A DNA stretch of 10,369 nucleotides, taken from positions 1-10,369 of the forward strand of contig MFUY01000009.1 of the NCBI GenBank assembly GCA_001787035.1, read 5' to 3'. Below are positions 5,536-10,369 of the stretch, one piece after another. The position numbers were made by a program, and so were the translations under genes. The notes under the pieces are model-generated. The model was not told where the DNA came from. It made no database searches and saw only the letters and a program-made list of their open reading frames with translations. The DNA is from Candidatus Nomurabacteria bacterium RIFCSPLOWO2_01_FULL_41_12 (lineage in GTDB: Bacteria > Patescibacteriota > Minisyncoccia > Phycocordibacterales > UBA9973). Every line of letters starts with the position of its first letter. Within the stretch, counting starts at the first letter, position 1.

Positions 5536-6141
5536 GTTTAGAATTAACGTTTGTTCTATGAAATTTTTTTGATCACCGAAAGTTGATAACAACAACTCTT
5601 TATTTATTATTGGTAGATTTCTCTTACCTATATAATCACTATAACTGCTCCACCTGTATTCACTAGGGTGCCTTACTAGTCCATCTTTTGCCGGATTCAT
5701 ATGGATATAAGCCGATGTCCACATCAACTGTGAATTGTCTTCTATAAGTGCCGCCTTAAAACAATCTTGGAAAACATGTCCAACTCTTTTGTATTTTTTG
5801 TTAATGTACATAGAATAGCTCGTACATATTTGAGAAATTAATTTTGAAATTGGGATATCTCCACACTGCTCAATTATAAAGTGAAAGTGGTTGGGCATAA
5901 GACAAAAGGCATGTATTTTAAAAAGATTTTTATTTCCATTTATTCTAATTCTTGAGTAGGGCATAGAGATTAACTTTTCTTTATTTAATTCTTTTTCAGT
6001 AAATCCTAAACCAAGCCCAACTCTAAATAAAAAAGTTTTATAATCTTGTTCGTAATGAAAAATTTTCTCGCGATTATTACCTCTGTTGTAAACATGCATA
6101 ATAACACCCGACGCAAAGTTTTTATAGTCCCTATTTTTCAT
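5518..6141 (-). CDS. REP-associated tyrosine transposase (Y1_Tnp / RAYT)
   Basis: A 207-residue single-strand transposase of the IS200/IS605-like Y1 group. Family marks in order: MHVYNRGNNREKIF (15-28), the HUH metal-binding motif His85-Phe-His87 in CLMPNHFHFII, the catalytic tyrosine helix ICTSYSMYINKKYKRVGHVFQ-like (Tyr109 or Tyr112), and the C-terminal AYIHMNP with SEYRWSSYSDY. The length is normal and no motif is missing, so it is probably intact. These enzymes nick single-stranded DNA at REP hairpins through a 5'-phosphotyrosine. I chose ATG at 6141 over an in-frame TTG at 6162, because a TGT-TATAAT box ends 6 nt before that ATG. The gene is bracketed by its probable substrate hairpins and is convergent with the cupin gene. 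Confidence 0.93.
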   Translation of the reverse strand: MKNRDYKNFASGVIMHVYNRGNNREKIFHYEQDYKTFLFRVGLGLGFTEKELNKEKLISMPYSRIRINGNKNLFKIHAFCLMPNHFHFIIEQCGDIPISKLISQICTSYSMYINKKYKRVGHVFQDCFKAALIEDNSQLMWTSAYIHMNPAKDGLVRHPSEYRWSSYSDYIGKRNLPIINKELLLSTFGDQKNFIEQTLILNVKDAP

Positions 6142-6147
6142 TAACCT

Positions 6148-6156
6148 ATTATAACA
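6148..6156 (-). promoter_or_regulatory. Extended -10 promoter of the transposase (leaderless)
   Basis: On the minus strand TGT-TATAAT is a perfect extended -10 box ending exactly 6 nt before the ATG at 6141. The mRNA should start at about the ATG. It overlaps the tandem 10-bp repeat at 6154-6173. Confidence 0.6.
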
Positions 6157-6173
6157 TGTCAAGACATGTCAAG
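6154..6173. repeat. Tandem 10-bp direct repeat beside the right REP palindrome
   Basis: ACATGTCAAG occurs twice without a gap (6154-6163 and 6164-6173). The second copy runs into the left arm of the 6167-6187 palindrome, so it may reflect a partial duplication of the palindrome edge. Confidence 0.7.
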
Positions 6174-6187
6174 GGGAGTCCTTGACA
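6167..6187. repeat. REP-like palindrome, right copy
   Basis: All 21 bp are identical, in the same orientation, to 5189-5209. It lies between the divergent start regions of the transposase (minus) and the methyltransferase (plus), 39 nt upstream of the latter's start codon. Confidence 0.8.
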
Positions 6188-6214
6188 TTAGTAGTGGATA
6201 AACTGATTTCATAC

Positions 6215-6220
6215 TATAAT
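6215..6220 (+). promoter_or_regulatory. -10 box of the methyltransferase gene (leaderless)
   Basis: A consensus TATAAT ends exactly 6 nt before ATG 6227. No good -35 is seen at 16-18 nt; the TTGACA in the REP hairpin is 27 nt away, too far. Transcription starting about 7 nt after the box would place the first base at the ATG. Confidence 0.55.
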
Positions 6221-6226
6221 ATACAG

Positions 6227-6751
6227 ATGTTTTCCGACCCGGTAAAAAATTTAAAAATGTTTGGACTCAAAGAGACAGATATCGTAGCGGATTTGGGGGC
6301 GGGAACTGGGTTTTATTCCATTGCTGCGGGGCATATGGTGCCGAAAGGGAGAGTTTATGCGGTTGAAATTGTGAAAGACTTTCTAACGACTATAAAAAAT
6401 AAAGTAAAAGAAGCGCATTTAAATAATGTGGAAATTCTTTGGGGAGATATTGAAAAAATTGGGGGAACAAAAATAAAAGATAATACTCTGGATGCGGTTT
6501 TAGCTTCTAATGTACTTTCTCAGGTAACAGATAAAGAAAAATTTATATTAGAAACAAAAAGGATATTAAAAAATAAAGGCCGGGTGCTTTTAGTGGATTG
6601 GTCTGATGTCTCGTCTTCCGTGGGGCCCAACTTGGGCGGAGTTATTTCTAAAAACAAAATGCGGGAAATGTTTGAAAGAAAAGGTTTTATCCTAGAACGG
6701 GATATTAACGCAGGAGCGCATCATTATGGTATGATATTTACTAAGTCATGA
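6227..6751 (+). CDS. Class I SAM-dependent methyltransferase
   Basis: A 174-residue Rossmann-type methyltransferase. Motif I is VADLGAGTGFYSI (DLGAGTG at 22-28) and binds S-adenosylmethionine. The acidic end of strand 2 is Glu47 in VYAVEI. Motif II-like GDIE is at 73-76, LDAVLASNVLSQV at 88-100, and the post-motif strand GRVLLVDW at 118-125. It belongs to the small Methyltransf_11/UbiE-like group; the substrate is unknown. An upstream in-frame TTG (6182) would add 15 residues, but it would translate the REP arm and the TATAAT box, so ATG 6227 is preferred; the family also commonly begins MFSDP. Its stop overlaps the next gene's ATG (ATGA), so the two are translationally coupled. Confidence 0.88.
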   Translation: MFSDPVKNLKMFGLKETDIVADLGAGTGFYSIAAGHMVPKGRVYAVEIVKDFLTTIKNKVKEAHLNNVEILWGDIEKIGGTKIKDNTLDAVLASNVLSQVTDKEKFILETKRILKNKGRVLLVDWSDVSSSVGPNLGGVISKNKMREMFERKGFILERDINAGAHHYGMIFTKS

Positions 6752-8037
6752 AAAATTTTCAACTTATAACTGTTATTGTGTTTATAACTCTGGCTGTCTT
6801 TGGTATTTTGGTTTTTTCCGGAGCGATACCGATTGGCAACGATAATGCGCCCGGGAGTCTAGGCACTGTTGTCCTGTGGGGTACGGCAAGAGCTGAAGTG
6901 GTGGCTCCTATGTTGGAAGAATTTAATATTGCTAATCCGACTTTCGTCGTCAGGTATGTGCAAAAGTCCGCGGAAAGTTTTGATCAGGATTTACTTGAAG
7001 CATTAGCCTCTCAATCAGGGCCCGACCTGTTTTTCTTGCCTGATAATCTGGCCTTTCATTACGCTAATAAAATTTCCCCGATTCCGTTTACTAGTTTTCC
7101 GCTTGCTTCATTCAAGAACAATTTTGCCGGTGCAGGAGAAGTGTTTTTAACTTCAAAGGGTATTTTAGCTTTTCCTATATCTATTGACCCACTGGTTATG
7201 TATTATAACCGCAGCATTCTTGACAGCAATGGAATTGTTTATCCTCCGATTTTCTGGGATGAAATGTCAGCATTTGTCCCAGTTATTACCAAAAAAGACG
7301 ATTCAAATAAAATAATAAAAAGCGCGGTAGCGCTCGGACATTTTTCAAATGTCGTTCATGCCAAGGATATAATTTCCGCTCTCTTTATGCAGGGGGGGAA
7401 TCCGATTGTAGCCGAGAGAGCAGGGGTTTTTAACTCTGCCTTGAATGCATCCAGCCAGCAACTGAGTCTTGCTTCGATTTTGAAATTTTACACGGATTTT
7501 GCCGATCCCGGCAAAGATGTTTATTCCTGGAATAAATCTTTACCGAATTCCAATGATGCCTTCTCCAAGGAAGATTTGGTGTTTTATTTCGGTTATGCGA
7601 GCGAGCTTGCTTCTTTAGTCAACAGAAATCCAAATCAGAATTTTTTAGCTGCCCCATTTCCTCAAATCCGCAACGCTAGCTTTAAAGCGACTGCGTCTCG
7701 CGTGACCGGTATTGCCATCTTATCAACTTCAAAGAATATCAATACAGCTTTTACAGCAGCCAACCTTCTTTCAACGGGTGATTTTGCTTCTAAATTCGCT
7801 ATTGCGACGGGCGTGGCGCCGGTGCGCCGAGACTTGCTCCAAGTGAAGCCAACTGATGCTTATTTTCCGGTTTTTTATAATTCTGCACTTTTTTCTAAAA
7901 GCTGGCTTGATCCTTCACCTGACGGTACGAATGACATTTTTCGCAGAATGATTGACGGAGTGCTTTCAAATAGCGTGTCTCCCGAAAACGCGATATCCGA
8001 CGCCAGCAGCAAGCTTAATCTTTTATTATTAAGGTAA
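6748..8037 (+). CDS. Membrane-anchored family-1 extracellular solute-binding protein
   Basis: A 429-residue protein with an N-terminal hydrophobic segment (about 5-27) and then a bilobal binding-protein fold. Characteristic stretches are VVLWGTARAEVVAPMLEEF near the start of the mature part, SGPDLFFLPDN, FPISIDPLVMYYNRSIL (the sugar-binding-type hinge pattern LxYN), PPIFWDEM, and a C-terminal GVAPVRRDLL. There is no lipobox cysteine, and no cysteine in the protein, so it is held by an uncleaved anchor or released by signal peptidase. No ABC permease or ATPase gene lies nearby. It starts inside the methyltransferase stop (4-bp overlap) and is followed by five pilin-like genes, which suggests a role in a surface complex or uptake at the pilus rather than in a standard importer; that is inference. 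Confidence 0.85.
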   Translation: MKNFQLITVIVFITLAVFGILVFSGAIPIGNDNAPGSLGTVVLWGTARAEVVAPMLEEFNIANPTFVVRYVQKSAESFDQDLLEALASQSGPDLFFLPDNLAFHYANKISPIPFTSFPLASFKNNFAGAGEVFLTSKGILAFPISIDPLVMYYNRSILDSNGIVYPPIFWDEMSAFVPVITKKDDSNKIIKSAVALGHFSNVVHAKDIISALFMQGGNPIVAERAGVFNSALNASSQQLSLASILKFYTDFADPGKDVYSWNKSLPNSNDAFSKEDLVFYFGYASELASLVNRNPNQNFLAAPFPQIRNASFKATASRVTGIAILSTSKNINTAFTAANLLSTGDFASKFAIATGVAPVRRDLLQVKPTDAYFPVFYNSALFSKSWLDPSPDGTNDIFRRMIDGVLSNSVSPENAISDASSKLNLLLLR

Positions 8038-8055
8038 TTTCACAAGGCGTACAAT

Positions 8056-8454
8056 ATGCAAAAAATAATAAAGTTCTTAGTTCCCATATTTATGTTTATA
8101 ATATTATTAATACCCGTTTTATCTTTTGCGGCACAGGATCCATCGTCACCTGGATTAGTGCCATGCGATGGTAGTGTTGCTCGCCCCTGTGATTTCAATG
8201 CCTTTATGACTCTAGTAAATACTGTAATCAAGTTTATTCTCTTTAATTTAGCTGTGCCTATTGCCGCAATAATGTTCGCTTACGCCGGTTTTCTTTTAGT
8301 AACTGCTGGTGGGGAAGCTGCCAGCGCTAGGACCAAAGCCAAAGATATTTTTACTAATGCCGCTCTGGGGCTTATTCTTGCTGCTGCCGCTTGGCTTATT
8401 ATAAGGACTCTATTGGCTATTTTAGGTTATCAGGGGGCTTGGATTGGTTTTTGA
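8056..8454 (+). CDS. T4SS-type pilin-like protein 1
   Basis: A 132-residue protein with a signal peptide (1-25, SFA|AQD) and two membrane helices (about 57-84 and 100-124) separated by a short charged loop (GGEAASARTKAKD). This is the VirB2/TrbC-like layout of Patescibacteria T4SS pilins. Cys37 and Cys45 lie in the segment after the signal peptide, likely outside the membrane, and could form a disulfide. It follows the solute-binding protein by 18 nt. An AAGG (8044-8047) 8 nt before the ATG is the closest thing to a ribosome-binding site in the array. Confidence 0.75.
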   Translation: MQKIIKFLVPIFMFIILLIPVLSFAAQDPSSPGLVPCDGSVARPCDFNAFMTLVNTVIKFILFNLAVPIAAIMFAYAGFLLVTAGGEAASARTKAKDIFTNAALGLILAAAAWLIIRTLLAILGYQGAWIGF

Positions 8455-8460
8455 TATAAT
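8452..8460 (+). promoter_or_regulatory. Extended -10 box overlapping the pilin 1 stop codon
   Basis: TGA-TATAAT is a perfect extended -10 element whose TGA is the pilin 1 stop. A start about 7 nt downstream would place the first base near 8467, at the left foot of the stem-loop 8466-8502, so the transcript would begin with a hairpin. Confidence 0.4.
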
Positions 8461-8465
8461 GCCTG

Positions 8466-8502
8466 CCCGGTACTAAATTTTGCTAAAAATTTTAGTACGG
8501 GG
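8466..8502. repeat. Stem-loop between pilin 1 and pilin 2
   Basis: GTACTAAA (8470-8477) and its complement TTTAGTAC (8491-8498) form an 8-bp stem with a 13-nt AT-rich loop. An outer CCC/GGG stem (8466-8468 with 8500-8502) is set off by one G-G mismatch. No T-run follows, so it is not an obvious terminator. It directly abuts the TATAAT box of pilin 2 and fills the place where a -35 should be. Confidence 0.65.
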
Positions 8503-8508
8503 TATAAT
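8503..8508 (+). promoter_or_regulatory. -10 box of pilin 2 (leaderless)
   Basis: A consensus TATAAT ends exactly 6 nt before ATG 8515, the same spacing as at the transposase and methyltransferase genes. No Shine-Dalgarno is present. Confidence 0.55.
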
Positions 8509-8514
8509 ATAAGT

Positions 8515-8880
8515 ATGAATTTTATTAAGAAAAATTTATGTAAGATCATTTCGTTGGGTTATATATCCTTATTACCTGTTTCTATGCTTTACGCTGCTCA
8601 AGATCCGAATTGTGGAGTTGGAAAAATTTGCCCTCCAATAAACCAGACTAGCTTAAACGGTTTTATAAAAACTCTTCTAGAGGGCGCGCTTAAAGTCGGT
8701 ATACCACTTATTGCGCTTGCCATCATTTACTGTGGTTTTCTTTTTGTACAGGCTAGAGGCAATTCTGAAAAAATAACCAAAGCCAAAGATGCTTTGCTTT
8801 ATACTTTAATCGGCGCGGCGATACTCCTAGGGTCGTGGGCTATCGCACAGCTGATATCTGATACTGTGCTTGCTTTATGA
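8515..8880 (+). CDS. T4SS-type pilin-like protein 2
   Basis: A 121-residue protein with a signal peptide ending near YAA|QD (residues 1-28) and two membrane helices (about 60-80 and 94-118) around a charged loop (RGNSEKITKAKD). Cys33 and Cys39 lie just after the signal peptide, again a close pair that may form a disulfide. With pilin 1 it forms a subgroup with a KAKD motif between the helices and no VWG motif in the first helix. It has its own -10 box and is separated from pilin 1 by a stem-loop. Confidence 0.72.
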   Translation: MNFIKKNLCKIISLGYISLLPVSMLYAAQDPNCGVGKICPPINQTSLNGFIKTLLEGALKVGIPLIALAIIYCGFLFVQARGNSEKITKAKDALLYTLIGAAILLGSWAIAQLISDTVLAL

Positions 8881-8894
8881 TTAACTAATTTATT

Positions 8895-9422
8895 ATGACT
8901 CAAATATTTAAAATAAAAAATTATCTTGTTCTGGGAGTTCTGGTTCTTTTCATATTAATTGTGCCGTTTTTTGCTTTTGCACAAGAGGATAGCTATCTTC
9001 TGGAAGGGGATGTTTTATATACACCCCCTCCTGATCCTCTTGTACCTACTGATCGTTTCAATAACATTATTTATACGACACCTATTGCGTATCGAGATAG
9101 CCCTTCTGCTCAACCCAATGATTCCCTCTTTTGTTCTCTTCAGGATAGTCCGAAATTTCAGGATCTTCTAAGTTACACTACTTGTATTATAAGCGCATCA
9201 GTAATACCGCTTATTTTTGCCTTAGCTGTAGCTATGTTCGTCTGGGGTGTGGTGCAATATGTCATCAATAGCGATGAAGAAGCGAAAAAAGCCAAAGGCA
9301 GGCAATTCATGATCTGGGGTATCATAGCCCTTGCTGTAATGATCTCGGTCTGGGGTTTGGTCAGGATATTAGGCACTACTTTTGGTATTGAATATGCCAT
9401 ACCACAGGTCAAAGGCAGGTAA
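8895..9422 (+). CDS. T4SS-type pilin-like protein 3, with long extracytoplasmic insert
   Basis: A 175-residue protein, the longest of the array. The signal peptide ends AFA|QED at about residue 29. About 70 Pro/Tyr/Asp-rich residues follow before the first helix, so it has an extra surface segment that its paralogues lack. Two membrane helices at about 100-123 and 139-160 carry the motifs VWGVVQYV and IWGIIALAVMISVWGLVRIL, separated by the charged NSDEEAKKAKGR. Cys80 and Cys97 bracket the segment before the first helix. The gene lies 14 nt after pilin 2 and has no clear promoter, so it is probably co-transcribed with it. Confidence 0.78.
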   Translation: MTQIFKIKNYLVLGVLVLFILIVPFFAFAQEDSYLLEGDVLYTPPPDPLVPTDRFNNIIYTTPIAYRDSPSAQPNDSLFCSLQDSPKFQDLLSYTTCIISASVIPLIFALAVAMFVWGVVQYVINSDEEAKKAKGRQFMIWGIIALAVMISVWGLVRILGTTFGIEYAIPQVKGR

Positions 9423-9453
9423 TTCACACCCTAGACTTTTACTTGCTTTTTTG

Positions 9454-9462
9454 TGATATAAT
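9454..9462 (+). promoter_or_regulatory. Extended -10 promoter upstream of pilin 4
   Basis: TGA-TATAAT within TGTGATATAAT is a strong extended -10 element, with no clear -35. A start near 9469 gives a ~79-nt AT-rich leader before ATG 9548. A second possible -10 (TATAAA, 9535-9540) ends 7 nt before the ATG and would give a leaderless transcript. Confidence 0.5.
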
Positions 9463-9512
9463 AGAGAGGTGTTCTATTTATTAGTATTATTATAAGGTCG
9501 CATTATTAGTAG

Positions 9513-9541
9513 AAAGTTATAAAGTTTTTAAAGTTATAAAG
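9513..9541. repeat. 12-bp direct repeat in the pilin 4 leader
   Basis: AAAGTTATAAAG occurs at 9513-9524 and 9530-9541, a 17-nt period with a 5-nt spacer, immediately before the pilin 4 start. It could be a short duplication or a paired binding site; the AT-richness makes chance similarity possible. Confidence 0.6.
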
Positions 9542-9547
9542 AAATTT

Positions 9548-9934
9548 ATGAAAAAGAAATTAATGGTATTATCGGGTTTTGTTTTAAGTTTGACGCCGGT
9601 CGTGGTGTTGGCTCAAACTACTGGCGGGAGAACCTGTGCTATTAATCCCAATCAAATCACAACGATACAAAACTTGTTGTGCAAATTGAGTGAGATCTTT
9701 GGCGCTGTTATTCCGGTTTTGATCGGTTTGGGTGTGATCCTTTTCGTGTGGGGAGTTGTCATGTATGTATTAGCTTCCGAGGAAGAAGCAAAAAAGGCGG
9801 GAAGAGACAGGATGATTTATGGTATTATTGGTTTGGCTGTTATCATAGGTTTATGGGGACTTGTACGTATTTTAACTAATACATTTGGGGTTGATAATGC
9901 AGGGGATATTACTTTCCCAACTATATCTCCTTAA
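9548..9934 (+). CDS. T4SS-type pilin-like protein 4
   Basis: A 128-residue protein with a signal peptide ending VLA|QTT (residues 1-22). Two membrane helices at about 52-75 and 90-110 carry VWGVVMYV and IYGIIGLAVIIGLWGLVRIL, separated by ASEEEAKKAGRDR. It is the closest paralogue of pilin 3 through this core. Cys30 and Cys45 are placed before the first helix and could pair. The tail (about 116-128) is polar. It has its own promoter region, so the array is not simply one operon. Confidence 0.8.
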   Translation: MKKKLMVLSGFVLSLTPVVVLAQTTGGRTCAINPNQITTIQNLLCKLSEIFGAVIPVLIGLGVILFVWGVVMYVLASEEEAKKAGRDRMIYGIIGLAVIIGLWGLVRILTNTFGVDNAGDITFPTISP

Positions 9935-9970
9935 TTAATACTATAAAAACAAAGTATAAAATTGTAAAAT

Positions 9971-10321
9971 ATGGATTTATTCTCTACTAAAGTAGCTTAT
10001 GCAAGCGTGGACTCTTTTGTGCAGAGTGTTAATACGCTTATCATAAACCCGCTTATAATATTGCTTTTTGCTCTGGCCGTGGCATATTTTCTTTACGGCG
10101 CCTTTGAATTTATCGTCAATCAGCAAAATGAAGAGAAAAAAACATCCGGGAAGAGCCACATGCTTTGGGGCATCATAGGCATTACCATAATGATGGGAGT
10201 GTGGGCTATACTTGGCGTTGTCTTGAGTACTTTTAATCTAGATGATGAGATAAAGCCGGAACAAGGGGAAGTGAACTTGGGAGAATATAATCCACCATCT
10301 CCGAATAATTTAAATCAATAA
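9971..10321 (+). CDS. T4SS-type pilin-like protein 5
   Basis: A 116-residue protein with two membrane helices (about 24-45 and 64-88). The first carries the LYGAFEFIV version of the VWG motif; the second carries MLWGIIGITIMMGVWAILGVV. A polar loop (NQQNEEKKTSGKS) lies between them and an acidic, Pro/Asn-rich tail follows. It differs from the others in having no hydrophobic signal peptide: only eleven residues precede an AYA|SVD signal-peptidase-like site, and an in-frame TAA at 9965-9967 rules out a longer start. It also lacks the cysteine pair. A TATAAA (9955-9960) ends 10 nt before the ATG. Confidence 0.75.
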   Translation: MDLFSTKVAYASVDSFVQSVNTLIINPLIILLFALAVAYFLYGAFEFIVNQQNEEKKTSGKSHMLWGIIGITIMMGVWAILGVVLSTFNLDDEIKPEQGEVNLGEYNPPSPNNLNQ

Positions 10322-10343
10322 AGTACTAGAAATAGAGAAAGGG

Positions 10344-10369
10344 CGGTCGTCGTGTAGAACACGACGCCG
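10344..10369. repeat. Strong GC-rich hairpin at the right edge
   Basis: CGTCGTGT (10348-10355) and ACACGACG (10359-10366) form a perfect 8-bp stem with a 3-nt loop. It is extended by CGG/CCG (10344-10346 with 10367-10369) past a single T bulge. It begins 23 nt after the last pilin stop. It could terminate the array or be another REP-like palindrome; the window ends before any T-run could be seen. Confidence 0.65.

Larger units (their letters stand above)
5189..6187. mobile_element. Possible REP/RAYT unit carrying a cupin gene
   Basis: Two identical 21-bp palindromes in direct orientation bound a 999-bp segment. It contains a small cupin gene (plus), a degenerate third copy of the palindrome (5517-5535) and a Y1 REP-associated tyrosine transposase (minus). 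It sits between gyrA and the methyltransferase gene, which are not otherwise interrupted. RAYT enzymes process REP hairpins, so the layout fits a REP-transposase locus. Whether the whole segment ever moved as a unit is inference; no target duplication was identified. Confidence 0.45.

Noticed and set aside
6142..6162. TTG start at 6162 for the transposase
   Set aside because: It would include the -10 box; ATG 6141 is preferred.
5189..6187. CRISPR array based on three similar repeats
   Set aside because: Only three copies with gene-sized gaps, palindromic with a linked Y1 transposase; this is REP-like, not CRISPR.
6182..6226. TTG start at 6182 for the methyltransferase
   Set aside because: It would translate a REP arm and the TATAAT box; the ATG at 6227 is 6 nt after that box and matches the family start MFSDP.
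8050..8055. TACAAT immediately before the pilin 1 ATG as a -10 box
   Set aside because: Initiation would fall inside the coding region beyond the ATG; co-transcription with the upstream gene fits better.

Overview
The window looks like a chromosomal segment of an uncultured Candidate Phyla Radiation bacterium (Patescibacteria, most likely Parcubacteria-like). Reasons: moderately AT-rich sequence with short intergenic gaps; an S1-domain protein of only four repeats; a tandem array of small T4SS-type pilins next to an orphan solute-binding protein; a degenerate UlaG-like metallo-beta-lactamase fold protein beside gyrA; many REP-like palindromes; and almost no Shine-Dalgarno sequences. TGA is read as stop throughout, so this is not a recoded Gracilibacteria or Absconditabacteria lineage. 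The taxonomic call is inference from gene content and style, not from a marker tree.

Layout. Positions 1-553 (minus) hold the N-terminal part of a secreted collagen-like surface protein that runs off the left edge. Positions 595-1677 (minus) encode an S1-domain RNA-binding protein (rpsA-like). It is preceded by a ~120-nt leader with its own promoter, a potentially competing stem and a terminator hairpin ending in a U-run just before the start codon, a possible unrecognised attenuator or riboswitch-like element. Divergently, on the plus strand, come an MBL-fold protein (1879-2514), a 40-residue membrane miniprotein (2563-2685) and gyrA (2692-5187). Next is a unit bounded by two identical 21-bp palindromes (5189-5209 and 6167-6187) that carries a small cupin (plus) and a REP-associated Y1 tyrosine transposase (minus). 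The last part (6227-10321, plus) is a methyltransferase overlapping a membrane-anchored family-1 solute-binding protein, followed by five tandem small pilin-like proteins. A strong hairpin closes the window.

The genes fall into three themes: information processing (S1 protein, DNA gyrase A), a repeat/transposase island, and cell-surface machinery (collagen-like protein, solute-binding protein, five pilins). The pilin array, with paired extracytoplasmic cysteines in four of five members, suggests a heteropolymeric pilus or secretion/uptake surface structure; no ATPase or channel subunit lies in the window.

Two sequence-scale patterns cut across genes. First, palindromic hairpins lie inside coding regions without breaking the frame: in gyrA at two places and in the collagen-like gene at two places. 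Two of them share a tandem double-hairpin design joined at GGATCC. Second, several genes have a -10 box 6-7 nt before ATG, which predicts leaderless mRNAs.
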